From positions 1 to 64,000 of the forward strand of contig NZ_JXLA01000001.1 in NCBI RefSeq assembly GCF_001886185.1: DNA of 64,000 bases, given 5' to 3'. This DNA comes from Enterococcus raffinosus (lineage in GTDB: Bacteria; Bacillota; Bacilli; Lactobacillales; Enterococcaceae). The notes beneath the pieces were generated by a model. That model saw nothing but the letters and a program-made list of their open reading frames with translations, had not been told where the DNA came from and ran no database searches. Below, piece after piece: positions 53,826-63,140 of the stretch; within the stretch, counting starts at the first letter, position 1, and each line of letters starts with the position of its first letter. Both the position numbers and the translations under genes were made by a program.

Positions 53826-54293
53826 ATGGAATATCGAGGACCCATGCTGGTAGTGAAGGATATGGAGCGGTCAAAAGCCTTCTATCGCAAAATTTTAGAG
53901 GTGGATATTGTTTCTGATTTTGGCGAGAATGTGACCTTCAATGGCGGTTTGTCACTGCAAACGGAAGAATCATGGATCCGATTTACGGGTTGTGACAAAG
54001 AGATATTCAACTATCAGAATAATACAGTGGAATTTTATTTTGAGACGAAGGATTTCGATGGTTTCATCGAACGGACGAAAGAAGAGGACTTGGAATTTTT
54101 GCGAGACGTCGCAACGATGCCTTGGGGGCAAAAGGTTGCCTGCTTCTATGATCCAGATAAACACGTTATCCAAGTAGGGGAGGATCTGACGGTCATGGTG
54201 AAGCGGCTTGCCGCAGATGGAATGACCGTAGAAGAATTAGGAGAGACGACCTTTCTTGGAAAAGAAATGGTTGAGAATATGCTGAATAGTTAA
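53826..54293 (+). CDS. VOC-family protein
   Basis: A 155-residue glyoxalase/bleomycin-resistance-type protein: YRGPMLVVKDMERSKAFYRKILEVDIVSDFG and the second half EFYFETKDFDGFIERTKEEDLEFL, FYDPDKHVIQVGED. The first metal ligand position is not an obvious His, so enzymatic activity is unsure; it may bind a small molecule. A C-terminal helix (LAADGMTVEELGETT) is extra. GGAGGAATG before the ATG. Confidence 0.75.
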   Translation: MEYRGPMLVVKDMERSKAFYRKILEVDIVSDFGENVTFNGGLSLQTEESWIRFTGCDKEIFNYQNNTVEFYFETKDFDGFIERTKEEDLEFLRDVATMPWGQKVACFYDPDKHVIQVGEDLTVMVKRLAADGMTVEELGETTFLGKEMVENMLNS

Positions 54294-54334
54294 AAAGTTG
54301 AAGGCCGAAAATCACGGTCTTCAACTTTTTTATT
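54292..54334. terminator. Bidirectional terminator
   Basis: AAAAAGTTGAAGGCCG pairs with CGGTCTTCAACTTTTT between the convergent VOC and ABC genes. Confidence 0.85.
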
Positions 54335-54338
54335 TTGT

Positions 54339-56090
54339 CTAATTTTCAAATTGGGCTTGGTGGAGTTGATAATAGCGTCCACGCTTAGCCAATAGTTCTT
54401 CATGAGTGCCTTGTTCGACGATGTTGCCATCGTTGACCACTAGAATCAAGTCGGCTTCACGAATCGTTGAGAGGCGATGGGCGATGATAAAGGAGGTTTT
54501 GTCCACCATTAATTTGCCCATGGCTTCTTGGATCTGCAATTCTGTTTGCGTATCGACATTTGAAGTGGCTTCATCAAGAATTAATAATTCAGCATTGAGG
54601 AGCATCGCACGTGCGATGGTCAGCAGCTGCTTCTGTCCTTGAGAAATGGCTAATCCATCCTCAGTCATCACCGTGTCATAGCCCTTTGGCAGCTGAGCGA
54701 TAAACTCATGGATGTGAGCAGCTTTGGTGGCTTTAATCACATCTTCTAGCGTTGCCTGCTCGTTTCCGTAGGTCAGATTCTCAAAGATGGTTCCGGTGAA
54801 GAGCCAGGTATCCTGCAGAACCATAGCATATTGTTTTCGCAGACTGCCTCGAGTTGCTTCTTTAATGTTTTGTCCATCTAAGTAAATCGCGCCGCTATCT
54901 GGATCATAAAAGCGCATCAGTAAATTAACGATGGTTGTTTTGCCTGCTCCTGTCGGCCCGACGATGGCGACGACACTGCCGGCGGTAATATCAAAGGATA
55001 AATCCTTGATAACAGGCTGCTCTTTTTGATAGCTGAAGGAAACATGATCAAAGCGAACATCTCCGCGAGCTTTCTTGAAGACGTGGGCATTTGGTACATC
55101 TTGAACTTCCGGTTCTTCATCCAACAGCTTAAAGATTCGTTCAGCCGCTGCGATAGAAGACTGCAGATCGCTGAATATATTTGCCAGCTCATTGATTGGT
55201 CCGGAAAATTTCCGTGAGTACAAGACAAAGGATGAAAGCTTCCCTAACGTTAAGTGACCGAACAAGAATAAAAAGGCGCCTAAAATACTGATTAACGAAA
55301 GTGAAACATTATTGATAAAGTTAACGGAAGGCCCAGTCATGCTGCCGTAGTATTCCGCATTATAGTAAGCAGACATCGCTTCTTCGTTCTTTTTGCCAAA
55401 GCGAGAAATCATCGTTTCTTCTTGATGATAGACTTTGGTAGTTTGTTCTCCGGATAAAAGTTCCTCGGTCAAACCGTTTAACTCACCTAGCTTGGCTGAA
55501 CGCTTCCGGAATAACGGCTGGAATTTCTTAGACAAGAAGCGTGTTAATAAGATCGAAGCCGGTACTGTCACTAAGAAGATCGTCACCATTAATGGTGAGA
55601 TTACCAGCATCATGACAAAGGAGCCGATGATTGTGACTAGACTGCTTAGAACCTGGACTGAATCACTCGCTAGGGAAGTATTGATCGTATCAATGTCGTA
55701 GCTCATCCGGCTGACGATATCGCCAGTTTGATGTTGATCGAAATACCCAACAGGCAGTGAAACGATTTTTTCGAAAAGATCCTTCCGTAAGCGAAAAGCG
55801 ATCTTTTGACTCAAGTAGATCATCAAACGGCTGATACCGTAGCTTAAAATGGCTGATGCCAAATAGAAACCCACCATCAAACTACAATAGAAGAAAACTT
55901 TTTGGAAAGCGACTTGGCCTTTACCGATCTGGATGGCATCAATAGCATAACCAGAGAGAAGAGGGCCCACTAAAGCAAATAGATTGCTGGCGATCGTTAG
56001 GATCACGGCTAAAAACAGCAGCCATTTGAATTGGTATAAGTATCCCCATAAACGGAGCAGGGTACCTTTTCGTGAATTCTTATTCTTCAA
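54339..56090 (-). CDS. ABC exporter half-transporter (canonical-ATPase partner)
   Basis: A 583-residue half-transporter: six-span membrane domain (about 1-320) and nucleotide-binding domain (about 340-575). Walker A GPTGAGKTT, Walker B LLILDEATSNVD with catalytic Glu, and switch His in IIAHRLST are intact, but the signature is degenerate (ISQGQKQLL instead of LSGGQ). This pairs with the neighbour, whose Walker B and switch are degenerate, as in heterodimeric drug exporters such as EfrAB, LmrCD or BmrCD. The start overlaps the upstream ABC gene by 11 bp. Confidence 0.9.
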   Translation of the reverse strand: MKNKNSRKGTLLRLWGYLYQFKWLLFLAVILTIASNLFALVGPLLSGYAIDAIQIGKGQVAFQKVFFYCSLMVGFYLASAILSYGISRLMIYLSQKIAFRLRKDLFEKIVSLPVGYFDQHQTGDIVSRMSYDIDTINTSLASDSVQVLSSLVTIIGSFVMMLVISPLMVTIFLVTVPASILLTRFLSKKFQPLFRKRSAKLGELNGLTEELLSGEQTTKVYHQEETMISRFGKKNEEAMSAYYNAEYYGSMTGPSVNFINNVSLSLISILGAFLFLFGHLTLGKLSSFVLYSRKFSGPINELANIFSDLQSSIAAAERIFKLLDEEPEVQDVPNAHVFKKARGDVRFDHVSFSYQKEQPVIKDLSFDITAGSVVAIVGPTGAGKTTIVNLLMRFYDPDSGAIYLDGQNIKEATRGSLRKQYAMVLQDTWLFTGTIFENLTYGNEQATLEDVIKATKAAHIHEFIAQLPKGYDTVMTEDGLAISQGQKQLLTIARAMLLNAELLILDEATSNVDTQTELQIQEAMGKLMVDKTSFIIAHRLSTIREADLILVVNDGNIVEQGTHEELLAKRGRYYQLHQAQFEN

Positions 56091-57801
56091 TGGCTTGCCC
56101 TCCCGTCTGACCTTGATATATTTCCTGATATGTTGGATTCTCCGCTAATAATTCTTCGTGGGAACCATAGCCGATCATTCTTCCTTTATCCAGCAGCAGA
56201 ATCTTATCCGCATGCTGAATCGAGCTAATTCGTTGAGCAATCAGGACTTTTGTTGTTTCACTAAAATGTGTGCGAAGCGCTTTTCGTAAATTCGCATCGG
56301 TATGATAATCTAAGGCACTTGAGGAATCATCTAGTATTAGTAAATCGGGTTGACCGATCAGCGCACGGGCCAAAAGCACTCGTTGTTTTTGACCGCCGCT
56401 GAGATTTTGTCCTTTGGCTTCCAAATGGTGCTCCAAGCCATCCGCTAATTTATCAATGAATTCACGAGCCTGCGCGTCATCAATCGCCTGCTGGATCTGT
56501 TCTTCAGTAAAGGAACGTCCGAACAAAATATTTTCGCGGATACTATCAGCAAACAGAACATCCTTTTGTAAAACAGCTCCGATTTTTTGATGCAAGGCAT
56601 CCAGCGAGTAATGCTTGATTTCTTGTCCGTCCAGCAGAATTTGACCGGAAGTTCGATCATACAAGCGTAAGATCAGACTGGCAATCGTCGTTTTACCGCT
56701 ACCGGTCGCACCCATGATCCCTAACGTCTCCCCGGGCTTAACACTGAAGCTGATGTTCTCAATTGCAGGCCCGCCATCAGGGTAGGCAAAGGTGACGTCA
56801 TCAAAAACCAATTTAGTAGCCGCGGTTTTTCTTTGCTCTAACGTTCCTGGGACTAGGGCTGGTTTTTTACGCAAAACTTCATTGATCCGATTCGCAGAAG
56901 CGAGGCCGCGAGAATACAAAACGAAGATCCTCGTAATCGAAAGCATCGCATTCAAAATAATCGTGAAGTAGGTTAGAAAAGCGACGATGACGCCTGGTTG
57001 AGTCAGCCCAGCATTCACTCGATAGGCACTGACCACGATGACAAGTGTCAGCCCCAAATTTAGGAATAAATCTAAAAGAGGCGGTGAAGCGGCTAGAGTA
57101 ACATTAGCGGTTGTCTCAGCATTCACTAAAGATTGATTGACATTTTCGAATCGCCGCCGTTCAAAGGCTTCTTTTGATAAAGCTTTAATGACACGAGAAC
57201 CTGTGACATTTTCCCGTACTGTCAAAACGAGCTGATCGACTTGCTTTTGCAGCTTGCCAAATAATGGGACACCCTTTTTAGAGATATGTGTGACCATGAC
57301 AAAGATAATCGGCATCACAGCAACCAAAACCAAAGTCAAAACCGGGTCGAGTGTTGTGGTAATGAGGATTCCGCCCACTAATAGGATCGGTGCGCGAATC
57401 CCCATCCGCATCATGACGCCGAGGGTCAAATGAATATTGTACGTATCAGATGTTACACGTGAAACCAATGAGGAGACACCGACATCTTCCATTTGGGTCG
57501 TGTCCAAATAAGTGATTTTGTGGAAGAGATCGCCACGAATATGTTCGGTGGTATCTTTTGCGATCCGTGAAACCATTCGATTGGCAATGATGTTCGCCCA
57601 TAAAGCGAAGGCGGAGGCCGCTAGCATTACGCCTCCCCAAAAAAGAATCTTCTTTGGATCCTTTTGCGGAATGACGTAATCGAGAATATACGCCAAATTC
57701 CACGGAAGAACCAATTCCATCATGGTACCTAAAAATTTTATAATAACCCCTAACGTGACACGAGAACGATAGGGCTTCAAGTAGTGAATAATTAGCTTCA
57801 T
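56080..57801 (-). CDS. ABC exporter half-transporter (degenerate-ATPase partner)
   Basis: A 573-residue half-transporter: membrane domain about 1-310, ATPase about 330-565. Walker A GATGSGKTT and signature LSGGQKQR are canonical; Walker B is LLILDDSSSALD with Asp for the catalytic Glu, and the switch reads IAQRISS with Gln for His. Its own ATP site is therefore probably inactive in hydrolysis, the partner supplying turnover. Co-translated with the MarR gene upstream (4-bp ATGA overlap) and the second ABC gene. Likely multidrug efflux. Confidence 0.9.
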   Translation of the reverse strand: MKLIIHYLKPYRSRVTLGVIIKFLGTMMELVLPWNLAYILDYVIPQKDPKKILFWGGVMLAASAFALWANIIANRMVSRIAKDTTEHIRGDLFHKITYLDTTQMEDVGVSSLVSRVTSDTYNIHLTLGVMMRMGIRAPILLVGGILITTTLDPVLTLVLVAVMPIIFVMVTHISKKGVPLFGKLQKQVDQLVLTVRENVTGSRVIKALSKEAFERRRFENVNQSLVNAETTANVTLAASPPLLDLFLNLGLTLVIVVSAYRVNAGLTQPGVIVAFLTYFTIILNAMLSITRIFVLYSRGLASANRINEVLRKKPALVPGTLEQRKTAATKLVFDDVTFAYPDGGPAIENISFSVKPGETLGIMGATGSGKTTIASLILRLYDRTSGQILLDGQEIKHYSLDALHQKIGAVLQKDVLFADSIRENILFGRSFTEEQIQQAIDDAQAREFIDKLADGLEHHLEAKGQNLSGGQKQRVLLARALIGQPDLLILDDSSSALDYHTDANLRKALRTHFSETTKVLIAQRISSIQHADKILLLDKGRMIGYGSHEELLAENPTYQEIYQGQTGGQAIEE

Positions 57802-58235
57802 TTTTCCTCCTTACGACACATTTCTATCTCTGCCTTTTCCATCATGTGCTGCAATCCAGACAATACAGCCTCCTGTTGCTCTACTGGAATCTCAGCCAGT
57901 AGTGTTTGATTCCAGGCCCCTAAGATGGAACGGATTTCTTCTTCTATAGCTAAGGATTTATCAGTCGGGTAAATTCTTAGCCGTCGTGCATCTTTTTGAT
58001 CGTTTTTGCGAATAATAAACCCCTTTTGCTCCAGCTGGGCCAGTTGCCTAGCAACATTGCTTTTATTGATAAAGAGTTTGCAGGCCAGCTCTTCTTGTGA
58101 AATCCCCGGCTCAGAGCAGATACTTAGAATATACGCGTGATGCATTTCTCCTAATCCTATTTTTTTAAATTCCTTTTCCCGATAGAACGCTGAAAGTCGC
58201 GCGATACGGTTAATCATTTTTACAAAAGAATCCAC
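57798..58235 (-). CDS. MarR-family regulator
   Basis: A 145-residue winged-helix dimeric repressor: GISQEELACKLFINKSNVARQLAQLEQKGFIIRKNDQKDARRLRIYPTDK is the MarR recognition helix and wing. First gene of the operon with the two exporter genes, so it is the probable local repressor released by exported drugs. ATG 58235 follows GAGGAGC. Confidence 0.88.
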   Translation of the reverse strand: MDSFVKMINRIARLSAFYREKEFKKIGLGEMHHAYILSICSEPGISQEELACKLFINKSNVARQLAQLEQKGFIIRKNDQKDARRLRIYPTDKSLAIEEEIRSILGAWNQTLLAEIPVEQQEAVLSGLQHMMEKAEIEMCRKEEK

Positions 58236-58565
58236 CTGAAGCTCCTCCTCTGATAATCTCCTGAAGCACTAAACAAACAGTTAATAGTATAAAAGAAAAA
58301 GGTTGCGGGCGCAACGATTAAACCTTCTTCTTTATAACTAGGGACAGAAGGGGGCAAAGATTTTTTTATCAATAGTCCTGTGCAACAATTAACATTCTTT
58401 ACACAAACAAAACAATCTTTATTTTATCTTTTCGTGAACTTGACGGGGTCTTTACAATGCATCGTTATACTTTTTATCGAAGGGGGCTCAATTGCTCGGT
58501 TCATTTTATACAGCAGCAAACAGTTGGTTGAGTGTTCCGTATTTACCTAAAAAGGAGAGATAAGT
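58236..58565. other. Divergent control region between marR and AEP operons
   Basis: 330 bp without a gene. It includes TTGCGGGCGCAA (about 58303-58314), a perfect palindrome near the marR side, and a TTGACG (about 58439) followed after a long spacer by TTATAC on the phosphonate side. No recognisable RNA element. Confidence 0.4.
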
Positions 58566-59330
58566 GTGCTAAAACTTGAAAACATCATAAAAAAATTTCA
58601 AGAGACGACCGTATTGGAAAATATCAATTTAGAAATTGAAGCTGGCGAGATTGTTTCGATTCTTGGACAATCCGGCTCTGGTAAAACGACGCTGTTGAAT
58701 TTGATTTTGGGTTTGGAAGAACCCAGTGCAGGAGAAATTTACTTTAATGAAAAAAGGATTACTCATACGTTGATGGAGAAACGTCCATTTAATATTGTTT
58801 TTCAGGATTATGCGTTATTCCCTAATTTGACCGCTTATCAAAATTTGACCTATGGCTTACGCAATAAAAAGGATTGCTCCACCAAAGCGGAGGTTGACGA
58901 ACTGATTCAGCTATTGAATTTAGAAAAGCATCTAGACAAGCCAATCCATCAATTGTCAGGGGGACAAAAGCAACGGGTCGCACTTGGACGAACGCTGGTG
59001 ATGAAGCCGCAATTATTGCTGCTTGATGAGCCGTTAAGTGCTTTAGACGGTGTGATCAAAGAATCCATCAAGGAAAAAATCCAAGAGATCGCTCGAAAGC
59101 TTCATCTGACTATCGTGATCGTTACCCATGATCCTGAGGAGGCTTTGACGATGTCTGATAAAATCGTTGTTCTTGATGAAGGAAGAATTGCTCAATGCAG
59201 TTCACCGATTGAGATTATGAGTCAGGCGTCTTGTCATTTTGTTGAAGAGTTTATCGTCAATCAATTAGCGATTAAGCAGCAAAATATCCAACAAATTTTT
59301 CAACAATCTATGAGAAGAGTGGCATCATGA
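58566..59330 (+). CDS. 2-Aminoethylphosphonate ABC transporter ATPase
   Basis: A 254-residue ABC ATPase: Walker A GQSGSGKTT (about 34-42), Q-loop IVFQDYALFP, signature LSGGQKQR, Walker B LLLLDEPLSALD, switch VTHD. It belongs to the Fe3+/spermidine/phosphonate importer group. Substrate is assigned from the operon (PhnW, PhnX). Starts at GTG 58566 after AAAGGAGAG. Overlaps the permease gene by 4 bp. Confidence 0.85.
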   Translation: MLKLENIIKKFQETTVLENINLEIEAGEIVSILGQSGSGKTTLLNLILGLEEPSAGEIYFNEKRITHTLMEKRPFNIVFQDYALFPNLTAYQNLTYGLRNKKDCSTKAEVDELIQLLNLEKHLDKPIHQLSGGQKQRVALGRTLVMKPQLLLLDEPLSALDGVIKESIKEKIQEIARKLHLTIVIVTHDPEEALTMSDKIVVLDEGRIAQCSSPIEIMSQASCHFVEEFIVNQLAIKQQNIQQIFQQSMRRVAS

Positions 59331-61000
59331 GAGCCTCATTTTCACTGAAAAGGGCCATCAGCTGGCTAGTCCTGCTCTTTTTCTTTTTATTTTTGGCTTA
59401 TCCAATCATCCAGATCATTCTTACGGCTTTTTCCCAGACGGATGGAGAGAGCCTGCATATTTTCACTAAAGAGTGGGGTACTTCGTTTTCGAATAGTTTG
59501 AACTATTCGTTGGCAGCAACTAGCTGTTCGACAATCTTAGGCTTTTTCTTGGCTTATGGAAATAATTTTACGCGAATCAATCGGCGGTTCTTGAAGGTCA
59601 ATGAGAGTATCCTGCATTTTCCGATGCTTTTGCCGACGATCACCTATGGGTTTGTCCTAATTTATGCTTTTGGAAAACAAGGGTTGTGGAGCAAGGTTTT
59701 TCAACAGGAACTGTTCCACATCTATGGCTCCATCGGTATTTTATTAGGCTTTATCATTTACACCCTGCCGCCAATCTTTATTTTGATCAATAACTCGATG
59801 AAATATTTGGATACCCAATTATTCATCGTTTCCCGCTTGATGGGAGATAGCTGGTATCGTTCGCTTTACAAAACGATCTTAACGCCATTAACACGGGTCT
59901 TGGCAGTTGCTTTTCTACAGGGATTCTTTATGTCATTTACTGATTTCGGGATTCCCAGTGCGGTGGGAGGACAAACACCGTTTATCACGACACTATTATA
60001 TGAAGGATTCATGGGAACGATACCGAATTTTCAATTTGGTTCACTAGTCGCATTAACGATGCTGCTGCCGTCAATCGTTAGTATCTTGATCCTAAACCAT
60101 CTGCAAAAGAAGGTAGTACGTTATGAGCGGCCGCGTCAAGCAGTGATCAAAAAGAATGCGGTAAGAGATTGGTGCTATCGGGTTCTTTTTCTAGGACTGT
60201 CCTTCTTTATTTTGAGTGTATTCGCGGTTTTAATCATTATTCCGATGGTAACGAACTGGCCGTATGAATTGACACCGACGTTCAAAAATTTTACTCGTTT
60301 TCTACAAGATGACAGCTTGGTTCAGACTTTGAAAAATTCCCTGTGGATGGCCTTGTTGACTGCGGGATTTGGAACGATCATTGCCTATTTGGCAGCGATT
60401 TTGACTTCCAGAGAACGCAAACTTTATAGGGTGAATCAGCTTATCGATAGCATCGCGACGATTACGAATTCGATCCCCGGAATGGTTTTAGGAGTGGCTT
60501 ATTTATTGCTTTTCAGTGGCAGTCAGCTGCATAACACATTGATGATCTTAGTGATTGTGACGATCGTTCATTATTTTTCAACCCCTTATCAAATGGCGAA
60601 AGAAGCACTGCAGAAGATGAATTTGAATTGGGAGAACACGGCCAAATTAATGGGAGATAGCTGGTTAAAAACGGTCTGGCGTATCTTGATCCCTAATTCT
60701 AAAGTGACCATCATAGATATTTTTGGCTACTATTTTTTCAATTCAATGGTGACGATCAGTGCTGTTATTTTCTTGACCAGTGCGAATACAATGGTTATTA
60801 CCGCCAAGCTAAAAGAGCTTCAGCACTTCGGTCGATTTAACGATATATTTATGCTTTCCTTGTTTTTACTACTGATCAACGTAATCATGCAAGGACTTAT
60901 ACAGCTTATTAAACGAATGCCTGCTTCCATTTTTTCAACGAGACAAATGAGAAGAAAGCCGAAAGCGAAAATAACGACTATCCATAGAGAAAAGGCTTAG
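59327..61000 (+). CDS. 2-Aminoethylphosphonate ABC transporter permease (fused)
   Basis: A 557-residue permease with about 12 spans in two tandem binding-protein-dependent halves (about 1-260 and 280-545). Each half has an EAA-type loop: LMGDSWYRSLYKTILTPLTRV and LMGDSWLKTVWRILIPNSKV. It equals the separate PhnU and PhnV permeases fused in one chain, the usual form for this transporter type in Firmicutes. ATG overlaps the ATPase stop (ATGA). Confidence 0.85.
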   Translation: MRASFSLKRAISWLVLLFFFLFLAYPIIQIILTAFSQTDGESLHIFTKEWGTSFSNSLNYSLAATSCSTILGFFLAYGNNFTRINRRFLKVNESILHFPMLLPTITYGFVLIYAFGKQGLWSKVFQQELFHIYGSIGILLGFIIYTLPPIFILINNSMKYLDTQLFIVSRLMGDSWYRSLYKTILTPLTRVLAVAFLQGFFMSFTDFGIPSAVGGQTPFITTLLYEGFMGTIPNFQFGSLVALTMLLPSIVSILILNHLQKKVVRYERPRQAVIKKNAVRDWCYRVLFLGLSFFILSVFAVLIIIPMVTNWPYELTPTFKNFTRFLQDDSLVQTLKNSLWMALLTAGFGTIIAYLAAILTSRERKLYRVNQLIDSIATITNSIPGMVLGVAYLLLFSGSQLHNTLMILVIVTIVHYFSTPYQMAKEALQKMNLNWENTAKLMGDSWLKTVWRILIPNSKVTIIDIFGYYFFNSMVTISAVIFLTSANTMVITAKLKELQHFGRFNDIFMLSLFLLLINVIMQGLIQLIKRMPASIFSTRQMRRKPKAKITTIHREKA

Positions 61001-61056
61001 GGGAAAGATATACGGATTGGAAATGAATACTTGAATATAAAAAAGGAGCATGATCA

Positions 61057-62031
61057 ATGAATAAAAAGAAACTAGTCACTTTACTTGGAAGTCTGCTTTT
61101 CCTCCTATTATTAGGAGGTTGCAGCAAAGGTAACGCGGCGGACGAGAAAGTCACGATTTATACAAATGCCGACGAAGAACCAGTAGAAGTGATCAAGAAT
61201 GTTTTGGACCAAAATGGCTACAAGGGCAAATACAATTTACAATCTTTTGGCACGTCTGAATTAGGTGGAAAGCTTTTAGCAGAAGGGAAGAATATTGAAG
61301 CGGACTTGGTGACAATGAGTACCTTCTATTTAACTAGCGCTCAGAAAAAAGAGAACATGTTTAAAAAACTTGAGCTGCCGATGGATTCCTTGGCGAAGAT
61401 TCCTGATTACGCCGCCCCTTTTACAGTGCAGGAAGGAACCATCTTCTATAATACGGACATGATGAAGGAAATGAAGCTGCCAGTGCCAACTAGCTTAAAA
61501 GAGTTGGCGGATCCTAAATATAAGGATGCGATAGCTATTTCAGATATTAAACAATCCTCTACAGCTTGGTTATTGTTTCAAGCATTGGTGGACAATTACG
61601 GGCAAGAGGAGGCAAAAACAATCCTGCAAGGAATCTATAAGAATGCTGGAGACCATCTAGAAAGCTCTGGGTCCGGTCCATTGAAAAAAGTTCGCTTAGG
61701 GGAAGTAGCGATTGGTTTTGGTTTGCGTCATCAGGCAGTCAAGGATAAACAGGATAGCTTGCCAATTGATTTTGTCGAACCAACTGAAGGAACCTACACA
61801 TTGACAGAATCTTTAGCTGTGATCGATAAAGGGGAAAAGACCAATCCAGAAGCAGAGAAAATGCTGAATTTGATCTTAGAAAAAGGTCGCAAGGATTTAT
61901 TGAAGATTTATCCTAGTGCGTTGTATAAGGGAGAAACCGTGGATTCGGCAAAAGTTGCGAAGAATCAAAAAGTCTTCCCAGATGAGTTAACGGCGGAGTT
62001 ATTAGAAAAACACCAAAAATTGGTTGATTAG
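61057..62031 (+). CDS. 2-Aminoethylphosphonate-binding lipoprotein
   Basis: A 324-residue solute-binding lipoprotein: lipobox LLLGGC (Cys at about 22), then a two-lobed periplasmic-binding fold like iron/AEP-binding proteins (VTIYTNADEEPVEVIKNVLDQNG, EADLVTMSTFYL, GFGLRHQAVKDKQ). Feeds the fused permease. AAAAGGAGC precedes the ATG. Confidence 0.85.
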   Translation: MNKKKLVTLLGSLLFLLLLGGCSKGNAADEKVTIYTNADEEPVEVIKNVLDQNGYKGKYNLQSFGTSELGGKLLAEGKNIEADLVTMSTFYLTSAQKKENMFKKLELPMDSLAKIPDYAAPFTVQEGTIFYNTDMMKEMKLPVPTSLKELADPKYKDAIAISDIKQSSTAWLLFQALVDNYGQEEAKTILQGIYKNAGDHLESSGSGPLKKVRLGEVAIGFGLRHQAVKDKQDSLPIDFVEPTEGTYTLTESLAVIDKGEKTNPEAEKMLNLILEKGRKDLLKIYPSALYKGETVDSAKVAKNQKVFPDELTAELLEKHQKLVD

Positions 62032-62042
62032 AGAGGTGCAGC

Positions 62043-63140
62043 ATGGGATATAAATTATTGACACCAGGACCATTAACAACAACAGCAACAGTCAAACAGG
62101 CGATGAGGGTCGATCATTGCACTTGGGATCGGGAGTATAAAACGATCACGCAAGAGATTCGTCAAAAGCTGTTGGACTTAGCGGGGGTATCTGAAGCGGA
62201 TTATACAACGATTTTAATGCAGGGCAGCGGTTCGTTTGGCGTAGAGTCAGTCTTGAGTTCTATGATCGGACCAAAGGATCATGTCCTAATTTGTGTGAAT
62301 GGCGCATATGGCCGACGAATGGTCAGTATGTGTGAACGATATGCGTTGCTTTATACAGTTTATGAAGTTGCGGAAGATGAGATTCCGGAGGCAGCAGCAA
62401 TCGCGAAAATTCTTGAAGAAGATCCAACCATTACAGCGATTGCAATGGTTCATAGTGAAACAACTTCCGGCATTTTAAATGAGCTGGAGGGGATCGCAGC
62501 GTTAGCGAATGAGAATGGCTTACTGTTCATTGTTGATGCAATGTCTAGCTTTGGCGGGATTCCCATCGATGTCTCTGCGCTGTCGATTGATTTCCTAGTT
62601 TCCAGCTCAAATAAGTGCATTCAAGGCGTTCCAGGCTTCTCCTTTATTTTGGCGAAAAGAGAACAGCTGGAACAACGCCGAGATTTTGCACGAACGGTGT
62701 CTTTGGATCTTTACGACCAATACGAAACAATGGAAAAAGATGGTAAATGGCGATTTACGTCACCTACGCATACTGTCTTGGCTTTCCATCAGGCTTTGCA
62801 GGAATTAGAGCAAGAAGGTGGTATCTATCAGCGCTACATGCGGTATTTAACCAATAATCGACTACTTCGTCAAAAAATGGAGGAGCTAGGTTACCGACCG
62901 TTTATCAAGAACCATCAAGGACCGTTTATTACCTCTTTCTTGTATCCAACAAAGCAAGCAAATTTTACGTTTAATACCTTTTATCAGCATTTAAAACAAA
63001 ATGGGTTTGTGATCTATCCAGGGAAAATCAGTAAAGTTGATTGTTTCCGGATTGGAAATATTGGTGATATCTATCCAGAAGACATTGACCGATTAGTCGA
63101 AGTTATTGAAAAATACACGGAGGTGGCGTATGTCAGTTAA
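62043..63140 (+). CDS. phnW: 2-Aminoethylphosphonate-pyruvate transaminase
   Basis: A 365-residue PLP enzyme converting 2-aminoethylphosphonate and pyruvate to phosphonoacetaldehyde and alanine. KLLTPGPLTTTATVKQAMRVDHCTWDREY, MQGSGSFGVESVLSS, VDAMSSFGGIPIDV and the PLP Lys in SSSNKCIQGVPGFSF are PhnW motifs. AGAGGTG precedes the ATG. Its end overlaps phnX by 11 bp. Confidence 0.95.
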   Translation: MGYKLLTPGPLTTTATVKQAMRVDHCTWDREYKTITQEIRQKLLDLAGVSEADYTTILMQGSGSFGVESVLSSMIGPKDHVLICVNGAYGRRMVSMCERYALLYTVYEVAEDEIPEAAAIAKILEEDPTITAIAMVHSETTSGILNELEGIAALANENGLLFIVDAMSSFGGIPIDVSALSIDFLVSSSNKCIQGVPGFSFILAKREQLEQRRDFARTVSLDLYDQYETMEKDGKWRFTSPTHTVLAFHQALQELEQEGGIYQRYMRYLTNNRLLRQKMEELGYRPFIKNHQGPFITSFLYPTKQANFTFNTFYQHLKQNGFVIYPGKISKVDCFRIGNIGDIYPEDIDRLVEVIEKYTEVAYVS

